Origin: an uncultured Armatimonadota bacterium
Lineage (GTDB): Bacteria; Armatimonadota; Armatimonadia; Armatimonadales; Armatimonadaceae
DNA length: 8,754 nucleotides
Assembly: GCA_903924445.1 (NCBI GenBank)
Contig: CAIYBQ010000028.1
Coordinates: 1 to 8,754 of the forward strand
Reading direction: 5' to 3'
Shown: one piece after another, positions 1-5,837 of the stretch
How the letters are laid out: the number at the start of each line of letters is the position of its first letter
Numbering within the stretch: position 1 is the stretch's first letter
The notes under the pieces: generated by a model
Told to the model about the DNA's origin: nothing
Database searches by the model: none
Seen by the model: the letters and a program-made list of their open reading frames with translations, nothing else
Position numbers and translations under genes: made by a program

Positions 1-498
1 TCGATAGCCGACAGCCTAAAAACAGAGGTTGAGGCGCAATTTGCGCATGGTGAATCTCTCACCTGTGTGGAAGTTCAACGAGTTTCACTCGTGGAGCGCT
101 ACGCAGGTGGACTGTTCTGGGATGAATTCGGTGAGGTTCACCCGACGTCCTTTACGCGCCTCCCTGAGCTTGGATCCGAACGGGAGCTCCCCGCTGAACC
201 CTACGCCCTTTTTACATGGGGCGGTGGCATTGATCGCTCACGGGATGAACATCTCGAAGGCGAATATGTAGTCCATCAAGCCGATGACAACTCGATTTGG
301 GTGCTGTTTTTCGAAGATCTGGATGCCGCTGAGAAGGTTCTGATGGAATACATCGAGGCAACAGACAGACAAGCAGAAATTCGGCGGACACGTGCTGTGT
401 CGCTGGATTCCGGACAAAATGTCCGATTTTATGCAGCTGATGGTACTTGGCAGGATTTGCTCAGGGACGATTATCTGGGTCGCATATCACCCAACTAA
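1..498 (+). CDS. Hypothetical protein, 5'-truncated by window edge
   Basis: The frame is open from base 1 to a TAA at 496-498, giving 165 visible residues. No stop lies upstream in the frame, so the N-terminus is probably outside the window; an internal GTG at 67 is the first common start codon but has no convincing ribosome binding site. I do not recognise the family. The visible part is soluble and rich in acidic and aromatic residues (for example LVERYAGGLFWDEF near the GTG and IWVLFFEDLDAAEKVLMEYI later). It has no membrane segment and no obvious cofactor motif. Its alternating hydrophobic pattern suggests an alpha/beta fold, but that is inference. It converges on the lipoprotein gene on the other strand. 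A false frame is possible but unlikely given 165 codons without a stop and protein-like composition. Confidence 0.72.
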   Translation, partial: SIADSLKTEVEAQFAHGESLTCVEVQRVSLVERYAGGLFWDEFGEVHPTSFTRLPELGSERELPAEPYALFTWGGGIDRSRDEHLEGEYVVHQADDNSIWVLFFEDLDAAEKVLMEYIEATDRQAEIRRTRAVSLDSGQNVRFYAADGTWQDLLRDDYLGRISPN

Positions 499-576
499 GC
501 ATTGGGGCCCGTCAATCCAGTAATCGCGATCTGAGGTCATGAAGACCGAAAGTAGACAGAACCTCCACATAGATCA

Positions 577-611
577 TTGACGTTAGGCTTCTTGCGAACA
601 CCTAACGTCAA
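577..611. terminator. Hairpin between convergent genes, putative bidirectional terminator
   Basis: TTGACGTTAGG at 577-587 is perfectly complementary to CCTAACGTCAA at 601-611, giving an 11-bp stem with a 13-nt loop. It lies 78 nt after the stop of the upstream + gene and 34 nt beyond the stop of the - strand lipoprotein gene. Neither side has a T tract, so it is not a classical intrinsic terminator. A role in ending or protecting both transcripts is inferred from position. Confidence 0.5.
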
Positions 612-617
612 CTATGA

Positions 618-632
618 CCGTGACCCTCACGG
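618..632. terminator. Short hairpin just past the lipoprotein stop codon
   Basis: CCGTGA (618-623) pairs with TCACGG (627-632) around a 3-nt loop. It begins 13 nt beyond the lipoprotein stop on the - strand and stacks in front of the longer 577-611 hairpin. There is no T tract. It may help end or stabilise the lipoprotein mRNA. Confidence 0.3.
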
Positions 633-645
633 GCAGTCACCAAGA

Positions 646-1140
646 TTAAGGCTTGTAGGTACCTGTCTCGCTGACCTTGTCGCATTCTGCAACACTAGGA
701 ATCGGACGCCCCATCATCGTGTAGATTTGCTCGATCTGCGACTTACCTGCAGTGGCTTGCTCGTTGCCCTTATCGGCCTTGATGGCATTCCGATAGTCCG
801 ACAGCGCAGCCCGGTACTTCACACGCTGACCAGCTTTTGCATCCTCGTTGGTACGATAATCGCCACGAACCGCATAGGCAGCGGCCAGTTTTTTCTTGTC
901 GCCGGATGCCTTCGCATCGGCGATGGCTTTGTCCATCTCTGGAGTTGGAGACAATGGCGCGTATGCATCACCATCAGCAGCTGGTGCCTGTGGAGTTCCA
1001 GCCACAGCAGCAGGCGCGGTAACTTCAGGGGCCTTTGTTTCAGCTTCTGGAGCAGCCTTCTTGCCAGGGCCATCTTGCGCACATCCAAACGTAACGAATG
1101 CTGCCAATGCAGCAAAGGAATATGTCAGTGACTTTGTCAT
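646..1140 (-). CDS. Small putative lipoprotein with TPR-like C-terminus
   Basis: Encodes 164 aa. The start chosen is the ATG at 1140, because it opens a standard signal peptide: K3, a hydrophobic stretch at about 5-19, and Cys20 in TFGC, a slightly imperfect lipobox. The frame stays open further upstream but only by reading the antisense of the tRNA gene, so that extension is rejected. An AAGG lies about 13 nt before the ATG, a weak ribosome binding site. Residues 21-65 form an Ala/Pro/Glu/Lys-rich low-complexity linker, typical of a tether from the membrane anchor. Residues 67-140 look helical and TPR-like (LAAAYAVRGDYR; RAALSDYRNAIKADKGNEQA), with a short tail. It is predicted to be membrane-attached and periplasmic or extracellular, probably a protein-interaction module. 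No enzymatic motif is visible. It is divergent from tRNA-Ser. Confidence 0.78.
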   Translation of the reverse strand: MTKSLTYSFAALAAFVTFGCAQDGPGKKAAPEAETKAPEVTAPAAVAGTPQAPAADGDAYAPLSPTPEMDKAIADAKASGDKKKLAAAYAVRGDYRTNEDAKAGQRVKYRAALSDYRNAIKADKGNEQATAGKSQIEQIYTMMGRPIPSVAECDKVSETGTYKP

Positions 1141-1176
1141 ACCCAAGTTTACCTTGTGGAAGGGGCCAATTTCGCG

Positions 1177-1185
1177 TGATATAGT
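1177..1185 (+). promoter_or_regulatory. Extended -10 promoter of tRNA-Ser
   Basis: TGATATAGT matches the extended -10 form TGnTATAAT with one mismatch. Initiation 7 nt downstream would fall at about 1192, four bases before the mature tRNA 5' end. No good -35 is seen at normal spacing; TTGTGG at 1154-1159 is 20 nt away. The same AT-rich patch read on the other strand gives TATATC, which could serve the divergent lipoprotein gene. Confidence 0.5.
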
Positions 1186-1195
1186 CTCTCTTCGT

Positions 1196-1283
1196 GGAGT
1201 GATGTCCGAGTTGGTCGAAGGAGCACGATTGGAAATCGTGTAGGCGGGTAACCGTCTCGTGGGTTCGAATCCCACTCGCTCCG
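1196..1283 (+). tRNA. tRNA-Ser (anticodon GGA)
   Basis: A full class II cloverleaf can be folded by eye. The acceptor stem is GGAGTGA (1196-1202) with TCGCTCC (1276-1282) and discriminator G1283. The anticodon stem is CACGA/TCGTG around loop TTGGAAA, giving anticodon GGA at 1231-1233. A long variable arm (1243-1247 pairs with 1252-1256, loop GTAA) is characteristic of serine tRNAs, and the T arm is GTGGG-TTCGAAT-CCCAC (1259-1275). It reads UCC and UCU serine codons. The 3' CCA is not encoded and must be added after transcription. No terminator follows; the PIG-L gene starts 16 nt later, so the tRNA is probably cut out of a longer transcript. Confidence 0.97.
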
Positions 1284-1299
1284 TTCCCTTTACAGGCGA

Positions 1300-2706
1300 A
1301 TGAAATTAAGTAACTACCCAAGATGGCGGCGTCCTCTGGTGGTGATGATTATCGTTCCCCTCATGGTAGTCGCATCGACGACTGCCTTGTACTACGGCAA
1401 CCTACACCGGTTGTCGGCAGTCGACCGAATCACTGACCTAGACTCAATCAACGTTGCAGAGCAGTCACGAGTTCTCGTATTTGCCCCCCACTGTGATGAT
1501 GAAACGTTGGGCGTCGGTGGCCTGATGAAAACATTGAAGGACGCCAAGACACCAGTCAGGACAGTTTTTTTCACGAACGGTGATGGATTTCGCATCGCAG
1601 CCCAGTTTCATCTCAAGAAATTGAATCTTGACCCAGCAGACTACTTGGCGTTTGGTGAAGCACGGCAAAAAGAAGCGCTGGCATCGGCAACGCTTTTGGG
1701 GCAATCGGCCAGCGATGTCAGATTTCTCGGATACCCGGATCAGGGGTTACTCGCGATGCTGGTAGCGCCGGGTCAGAATCCAGAAGCATTCAGACCGACA
1801 ACGACAAAATCAGCAAGCGTTCCGTACATCAGGTCAGCAGCATCCGGTCTGTCACATGTACGCGAGAGCGTTGTTTCAAGTGTGCAGCAACAGCTTGCAG
1901 ACTTAAAGCCTACCGATGTTTATGTGACACATCCCTTGGATGACCACAGCGACCATGCAGCATCCCCGGTGTATGTTCAGCTAGCCATCGACCGCGGTGT
2001 CAAAAACGGTGATTTCCCTCGCCCTCGGGTCCATTGGTATCTTATCCATCGCGGCGATTGGCCGCTCCCGCAAGGTGACCACCCCGAACGCTGGCTGGTT
2101 CCACCACCGGCTATTGCGGAGTGTGGCAATCAATGGCAGTCGCTCTCATTGTCACAAAACGTTTTCCGGGCAAAGCGTGCCGCGCTCCATGCGTATTCCT
2201 CTCAGATCAATGTGATGCAGCGGATGTTACTGAGTTTTTTACGAAAAAACGAAATCGTAACGTCTGGCGATGCGCCTGCAATCGTTAGTCAAGGCTCGAT
2301 AGAACCCGTCGGTGACAATGTCGCCCGATTTGCAAACCCAAGTGCCGACATTGCCGGACTCAATGCTGAGATTGTTGGTCCAAGTTTGGTTGTGCGTACA
2401 ACGATGGCTGGACCGTGCAGCCCGGCCATCGATGCCTTCCTGACCGTCGTAACATCGGATGACAAACGCTCAAATGCTTATCGAATCAAGCTGCCCCGCC
2501 CTCAGTTGCTGGAAACCCAACAGGAAATAGCGACGACCATTGCACTAAGCAAGCTGCGAATTGACGCATCCACCGTAACTGTCGCCATCGGAGTCTCGAC
2601 GTATGCTGCCGAAGGTCTGCTCATAGATCGTTCGGCATTCCACTTTGTGAACCTTCCAACCACAAGTGTCCAGAATGCAGGGCATTCTGATGCAAAATCG
2701 CGTTAA
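1300..2706 (+). CDS. Membrane-anchored PIG-L family (GlcNAc-type) deacetylase
   Basis: Encodes 468 aa. Family knowledge: PIG-L/LmbE enzymes are Zn-dependent hydrolases that remove acetyl from N-acetylglucosamine-type groups (MshB, BshB, PIG-L). Visible here: a basic N-terminus, then one membrane segment at about 13-31, so the rest is probably exported but tethered. The first metal/catalytic motif is FAPHCDDETLGVGG at 61-74 (H64 and D67 as likely Zn ligands, D66 as likely base). It carries Cys where most members have Pro (HPDDE). Then come LGYPDQGL (143-150), HPLDDHSDH (211-219, H219 the likely third ligand) and the family-typical KRAALHAYSSQ (292-302). About 150 residues after 315 form an extra, probably beta-rich domain I cannot name. 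The start is supported by the signal anchor; its ribosome binding site is weak (AGG 3 nt upstream). It is 16 nt after tRNA-Ser and 20 nt before the DUF5658-like gene, suggesting one operon. The substrate cannot be told from sequence. Confidence 0.92.
   Translation: MKLSNYPRWRRPLVVMIIVPLMVVASTTALYYGNLHRLSAVDRITDLDSINVAEQSRVLVFAPHCDDETLGVGGLMKTLKDAKTPVRTVFFTNGDGFRIAAQFHLKKLNLDPADYLAFGEARQKEALASATLLGQSASDVRFLGYPDQGLLAMLVAPGQNPEAFRPTTTKSASVPYIRSAASGLSHVRESVVSSVQQQLADLKPTDVYVTHPLDDHSDHAASPVYVQLAIDRGVKNGDFPRPRVHWYLIHRGDWPLPQGDHPERWLVPPPAIAECGNQWQSLSLSQNVFRAKRAALHAYSSQINVMQRMLLSFLRKNEIVTSGDAPAIVSQGSIEPVGDNVARFANPSADIAGLNAEIVGPSLVVRTTMAGPCSPAIDAFLTVVTSDDKRSNAYRIKLPRPQLLETQQEIATTIALSKLRIDASTVTVAIGVSTYAAEGLLIDRSAFHFVNLPTTSVQNAGHSDAKSR
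2671..2689 (+). repeat. Perfect inverted repeat inside the 3' end of the deacetylase gene
   Basis: CAGAATGC (2671-2678) and GCATTCTG (2682-2689) form an 8-bp stem with a 3-nt loop, ending 17 nt before the end of the stop codon. There is no T tract. It could modulate readthrough into the next gene or be a chance coding pattern. Confidence 0.35.
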
Positions 2707-2726
2707 CGCCGACAATCAGGAATCAG

Positions 2727-3074
2727 ATGACAACAGATCGCCGGGGACGCTGGAAGCCAAACTTTTCTGGACGCTTCATGATGAGGCGCGCGGGTGAAAA
2801 AGAAAGCGTTGTCCTTGGAATAATCTGTGCTGCGGACATGCTATCGACGTTGTTCTGGGTGATGTCCGGACAGGCGCAAGAGGCAAACCCTATGCTTGGG
2901 TGGACCTTTAAAGGGCATCCAATCGTCTTTGTTGTTATCAAGTGCCTTGCTTGCATACCAGCACTCGTCCTCGCACCTAGACTTGCACAATCACAACGAA
3001 AATTTACGGAATGGTTGTTACGAATAGTCATTGTTTCGTACATCGCTTTGTACTTTGGCTTTGCGAAATTCTGA
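2727..3074 (+). CDS. Small three-helix membrane protein, DUF5658-like
   Basis: Encodes 115 aa. The start ATG at 2727 has AGGAA at 2718-2722 as ribosome binding site. A basic N-terminus of about 27 residues is followed by membrane segments at about 28-47, 66-84 and 98-113. The first helix carries D37 and ST (40-41), followed by a loop with G48 and EANPML (52-57), and K72 in helix 2. This D...ST...G..EANP...K pattern fits what I recall of the DUF5658 family, a set of small uncharacterised membrane proteins; the assignment is from memory. No enzymatic role can be given. It starts 20 nt after the deacetylase stop and is likely co-transcribed with it. Confidence 0.8.
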   Translation: MTTDRRGRWKPNFSGRFMMRRAGEKESVVLGIICAADMLSTLFWVMSGQAQEANPMLGWTFKGHPIVFVVIKCLACIPALVLAPRLAQSQRKFTEWLLRIVIVSYIALYFGFAKF

Positions 3075-3132
3075 TCCCTCCTGAATCCACTGCTCAGAGT
3101 GTTCGATTGGCAGCTGATGTACCTGCTGGGTC

Positions 3133-3200
3133 TTCTCCATGCAGGACTCGAGGGTGATCATGGAGAATTTCCATCTAGGTCTAAAGGAGGCCATAGATGG
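3133..3200 (+). promoter_or_regulatory. Structured leader of the oxidoreductase gene, with sequestered start codon
   Basis: Two perfect inverted repeats lie side by side in the 122-nt gap before the gene. The first is TTCTCCATG (3133-3141) with CATGGAGAA (3159-3167). The second is CCATCTA (3171-3177) with TAGATGG (3194-3200), which places the start codon (3197-3199) in the stem and the Shine-Dalgarno AAGGAGG in the loop. A third helix, ATGGA (3160-3164) with TCCAT (3170-3174), would exclude both. CCTCCT at 3077-3082 is also complementary to AGGAGG at 3185-3190. This could be a translational switch or an operator. It matches no riboswitch class I know, and function is inference. Confidence 0.4.
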
Positions 3201-4276
3201 CAAGAAACGGCAAAACCGGCATCGGCATTATCGGATTTGGCGGCATCGCACAAGGTGCCCACATGGGAAATTACCTGAAGCAGGCAGACACCTGCGAGGT
3301 CATTGCGATCGCGGATGTCGCAGAGGAACGTCGTGCGCAGGCGAAGGATAAGTTCGCTGTCGAACATATTTTAGAGGATTATCACAAGCTCCTCGCGATG
3401 CCTGAGATTGATGCAGTCTCTGTTTGTACGCCCAACGGTTGGCACAAGCAGATCACAATCGATGCGCTCCGTGCTGGCAAGGACGTCCTATGTGAAAAGC
3501 CGATGGCGATGAACGCATCCGAGTGCCTTGAGATGATCAGTGCATCTAAGGAAACCGGTAACAAGCTGCAAATCGGCTACAATATGCGCTTTTCGCCAGG
3601 TGCCCAGTCCCTCAAGCGTGCCATCAATCAAGGCATGATGGGCGACATTTATCATGCGAGCGCCAAAGCGATGCGCCGCCGTGGAGTTCCAACCTGGGGC
3701 GTGTTTATCGACAAGGAAAAAAATGGCGGCGGCCCGCTCATCGATATCGGCGTTCACATCACCGACATGACACTCTGGCTTATGGGACATCCAAAGCCGG
3801 TGACGGTCTCTGGCCGCGCCGATGCCTTTATTGCGCGGCGGGGCGATGTCGTTGGCATGTGGGGACAATGGGATCCAAAGAAGTACACCGTTGAGGACTT
3901 CGCGACGGCAATGATTCGTTTTGAAGATGGCAGAACCATGCACCTCATGAGTTCATTTGTCGCCAACATCGACCGTGAGCACTTTGATACCCAGCTATAC
4001 GGAACCGGTGCAGGTGCGTTCTTTGATGCGAATGCTGGACAGTACACGATGTATCGTGAAGAGTTCGGTACATTGACAGACACGACGGCCGGGTGGCTAC
4101 CAAAGGTCGAATCAACGCATGGCGAAGAGATTCGGATGTTCATCAAGGCCGTCCAAAACGACCTGACAATCGAAGAAGTAGGCGCTGCGACCGGCGAACA
4201 AGCCCTGATGGTGACACAGATTATCGATGGCATCTTCCGTTCTTCTGAAGAGGGCCGCGAAGTAACTATCAGCTAA
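3197..4276 (+). CDS. Gfo/Idh/MocA family NAD(P)-dependent oxidoreductase
   Basis: Encodes 359 aa, a normal length for the family, which oxidises hydroxyls of sugars, inositols or related polyols with NAD(P). The ATG at 3197 has a perfect Shine-Dalgarno (AAAGGAGG ending 6 nt upstream). The Rossmann fold begins at once: GIGIIGFGGIAQGAH at 8-22 binds the dinucleotide and D40 ends the second strand. Then come CTPNGWH (77-83) and the family signature EKPMA at 100-104 (K101 catalytic). The C-terminal beta-sheet domain holds GGGPLIDIGVHITD (177-190), with D183 and H187 as the probable catalytic pair. RRRGVPTWGVF just before it is common to a subfamily widespread in environmental bacteria. The substrate cannot be read from sequence; sugar or myo-inositol-type is most likely. 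The protein lacks a signal peptide and should be cytoplasmic. It seems to be transcribed alone, behind a structured leader, and ends in a strong hairpin. Confidence 0.93.
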   Translation: MARNGKTGIGIIGFGGIAQGAHMGNYLKQADTCEVIAIADVAEERRAQAKDKFAVEHILEDYHKLLAMPEIDAVSVCTPNGWHKQITIDALRAGKDVLCEKPMAMNASECLEMISASKETGNKLQIGYNMRFSPGAQSLKRAINQGMMGDIYHASAKAMRRRGVPTWGVFIDKEKNGGGPLIDIGVHITDMTLWLMGHPKPVTVSGRADAFIARRGDVVGMWGQWDPKKYTVEDFATAMIRFEDGRTMHLMSSFVANIDREHFDTQLYGTGAGAFFDANAGQYTMYREEFGTLTDTTAGWLPKVESTHGEEIRMFIKAVQNDLTIEEVGAATGEQALMVTQIIDGIFRSSEEGREVTIS

Positions 4277-4285
4277 TTCGTGGAA

Positions 4286-4328
4286 AGGTCTGCGTATGCA
4301 TTCAGATTCGAAGTGTATGCGCAGACCT
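4286..4328. terminator. Long convergent hairpin, putative bidirectional terminator
   Basis: AGGTCTGCGTATGC (4286-4299) pairs with GTATGCGCAGACCT (4315-4328) over 14 positions, two of them G-U type, with a 15-nt loop that could pair further. It starts 9 nt after the oxidoreductase stop and its far arm overlaps the ispH stop codon by two bases, so both transcripts would contain the fold. No T tract follows on either strand. Confidence 0.65.
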
Positions 4329-5271
4329 AGCTTCCATGTCGCTGTTCAAGAGCGATAAGTGATTGTGGAACCCTAAAGTCCATATGTTCTTCACGAACAA
4401 TGATGGGTTCAACACTGGAAGCTTGAAAAGCGTTGATGCGGGCGACCACACTCTGGATGACCTCTTCTGGCGCACTCGCTCCCCCGGTCACCGCAACCAC
4501 AGAGGCTCCCTCTAGCATTGCATCTGATATCTCATCCGGGCCATCGATGAGATAGGCTTTGACCCCCATACCCTCAGCAACACTGCGGAGAGACTTTGAG
4601 TTACTTGATGTTTGTGATCCAACCACGAAACAAACATCCGCCGTACGGCAAACTTCCTTGATCGCATCTTGGCGATTCTGCGTTGCGTAGCAGATATCTG
4701 ACGTCGGTGGATCCTGAATCCGTGGAAACTTTGCCTTGAGGGAATCTACGATGCACCGGGTTTCATCAATGGAAAGTGTCGTCTGCGTCAGGTAGATGAG
4801 TGCATCGTTGCCTGGATCAGCGAGGGCTGCGACTTCCTCCAAATTTGTAACCAAGTGAAGCTGACCGGGTGCTTGTCCAAGGGTACCGATGGTCTCAACA
4901 TGCCCATGATGGCCGATGTAAACAACTCCAAAGCCCTTCTTGAGGTACTTTCGTACTTCAAGGTGAATCTTGGTTACAAGCGGACACGTGGCATCAAGAA
5001 TTTGAAGGGAACGACTCTCAGCGACAGCATAGTCCGCAGGTGCACTGCCATGTGCGCTAAACACAACGAGACTGCCAACCGGGACATCGGTAAGGTCATC
5101 GGTGAAAACAACACCGCGTGCCTTAAGGCTATCGCAGACGGGTTTGTTGTGGATAATCTCGTGTTTTACATAGAGAGGTGCACCAACGACAGCGAGGGCC
5201 CGTTCTACTGTATCGATTGCACGGTCGACGCCGGCACAAAACCCACGTGGTCCGGCCATCAGAATCTTCAT
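4327..5271 (-). CDS. ispH: 4-hydroxy-3-methylbut-2-enyl diphosphate reductase
   Basis: Encodes 314 aa, the normal IspH (LytB) length. IspH carries out the last step of the MEP isoprenoid pathway, reducing HMBPP to IPP and DMAPP with a [4Fe-4S] cluster in the cytoplasm. All key residues are present. The three cluster cysteines are C12 (GPRGFCAGV), C96 (DATCPLV) and C194 (ICYATQNRQ). Substrate-binding residues include H41 (IIHN), H74 (SAHG), H124 and E126 in HHGHVET, T164/T165, S223-N224-S225 (TSSNSKS) and S266 (GGASAPEE). The ATG at 5271 is chosen because MKILMAGPRGFCAGV is the canonical IspH N-terminus; the frame continues 13 codons upstream without family resemblance. A perfect TATAAT ends 6 nt before this ATG, which predicts a leaderless mRNA. 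It follows the 165-aa gene by 13 nt, so readthrough from that gene is also possible. Confidence 0.98.
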   Translation of the reverse strand: MKILMAGPRGFCAGVDRAIDTVERALAVVGAPLYVKHEIIHNKPVCDSLKARGVVFTDDLTDVPVGSLVVFSAHGSAPADYAVAESRSLQILDATCPLVTKIHLEVRKYLKKGFGVVYIGHHGHVETIGTLGQAPGQLHLVTNLEEVAALADPGNDALIYLTQTTLSIDETRCIVDSLKAKFPRIQDPPTSDICYATQNRQDAIKEVCRTADVCFVVGSQTSSNSKSLRSVAEGMGVKAYLIDGPDEISDAMLEGASVVAVTGGASAPEEVIQSVVARINAFQASSVEPIIVREEHMDFRVPQSLIALEQRHGS

Positions 5272-5277
5272 GCCGCG

Positions 5278-5283
5278 ATTATA
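5278..5283 (-). promoter_or_regulatory. Consensus -10 element of ispH, leaderless spacing
   Basis: On the - strand TATAAT occupies 5283 to 5278, followed by six bases (CGCGGC) and the ispH ATG. Since a -10 hexamer normally ends at -7, transcription would start on the A of the ATG. No clear -35 is seen; TTGCAC at 5310-5305 is too far away. The element sits directly after the stop codon (TAG, 5287-5285) of the upstream gene. Confidence 0.55.
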
Positions 5284-5284
5284 C

Positions 5285-5782
5285 CTATTCGGGGGTGTTC
5301 CCCTGTGCAATGTAGACTACATCCGGGGCTTCAACGAGCAAATCCCGCTGATCCAGCACCGCTATCGTTTCGTAGGGTATGCGCTTAAGGCGTTCAACGG
5401 TGATCGCCCACAGTGGCAAGCCAGCACGCTTTAAGGTGCGTTTCGCAGTAAGGTTGCTGAGTAATACCAGTTGAGGCAATGCTTTATCGACGGTCGTTTG
5501 CCGTGCGACAGTGACATCGCTGTCGACGTAAACCAATGATGTAATCATTAGCCGCCCCGAAGACAGCTCGATTAAATAGACAATGTCCATCAGACTGGTT
5601 GCAAGATGAGAAGCAAACGCATCGGCATCGCATCCCGACAGGGTCACACATCGATAACCGGTCTTAGGATCAGCGGGCGTGACAGCAATCATCCATGCCT
5701 CGGTGCCAGCAAATCGTTCAGCTAACCGAATAACGGCCCCTGGGCCTGGTGCTCTGACGTAAATCCGCTTGTGATGTTGCAT
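5285..5782 (-). CDS. Hypothetical protein upstream of ispH
   Basis: Encodes 165 aa from the ATG at 5782 to TAG at 5285. I do not recognise the family. No signal peptide or clear membrane helix is present. The pattern of short hydrophobic strands and amphipathic helices (AWMIAVTP; IVYLIELSSGRLMITSLVYVD; LPQLVLLSNL) suggests a compact alpha/beta cytoplasmic protein. The start is uncertain: the chosen ATG has no good ribosome binding site. An ATG at 5812 in the same frame has a perfect AGGAGG 9 nt before it, but its ORF stops after nine codons at a TGA that directly touches the ATG at 5782. Either the nine codons are a translated leader coupled to this gene, or the natural N-terminus is interrupted by TGA. 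It is 13 nt from ispH, so likely co-transcribed with it, but a role in isoprenoid synthesis is not shown. Confidence 0.75.
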   Translation of the reverse strand: MQHHKRIYVRAPGPGAVIRLAERFAGTEAWMIAVTPADPKTGYRCVTLSGCDADAFASHLATSLMDIVYLIELSSGRLMITSLVYVDSDVTVARQTTVDKALPQLVLLSNLTAKRTLKRAGLPLWAITVERLKRIPYETIAVLDQRDLLVEAPDVVYIAQGNTPE

Positions 5783-5812
5783 TCAAACACCAGAATACCG
5801 GCTTTGTCGCAT
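5783..5812 (-). CDS. Nine-codon leader ORF directly abutting the 165-aa gene
   Basis: On the - strand, ATG at 5812 reads MRQSRYSGV and stops at TGA (5785-5783). That TGA is immediately followed, in the same frame, by the ATG of the next gene. AGGAGG (5827-5822) with a 9-nt spacer is the best ribosome binding site in this region, so ribosomes should load here. Candidate roles are a coupled leader peptide, or the remnant of an N-terminus broken by a nonsense codon. Confidence 0.4.
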   Translation of the reverse strand: MRQSRYSGV

Positions 5813-5837
5813 CTGCCGGAACCTCCTCGTGGCGATC

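Noticed and set aside
577..1243. Three + strand frames (577-1131, 837-1022, 896-1243)
   Set aside because: They are shadows opposite the lipoprotein gene, rich in Trp/Cys/Arg or Ala, with no ribosome site.
1196..1300. tRNA-Ser as an integration site for a mobile element
   Set aside because: I see no integrase gene and no repeated copy of the tRNA 3' end elsewhere in the window.
1040..1321. 93-aa - strand frame, and the upstream extension of the lipoprotein frame to 1275
   Set aside because: Both read the antisense of tRNA-Ser (GIRTHE- and GFEPT-type peptides are well-known artefacts of tRNA complements). The lipoprotein signal peptide starts at 1140.
2700..2709. Perfect 10-bp palindrome GCGTTAACGC over the deacetylase stop codon
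   Set aside because: It is short, with no second copy or promoter nearby; chance is sufficient.
3717..3724. A-AAA-AAT slippery-like run in the dehydrogenase gene
   Set aside because: It encodes conserved Lys-Asn just before the catalytic GGGP motif; a shift would destroy the enzyme, and A runs are common.
3754..4233. 159-aa - strand frame opposite the dehydrogenase
   Set aside because: It is antisense to a clearly recognised enzyme and has no family resemblance.
5272..5310. Longer ispH start at 5310
   Set aside because: The extra 13 residues overlap the upstream gene and lack family resemblance; canonical IspH begins at MKILMAGPRGFCAGV, matching C12 numbering.
4855..5388. 177-aa + strand frame across ispH and the upstream gene
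   Set aside because: It is antisense to IspH, whose catalytic motifs fix the true frame.
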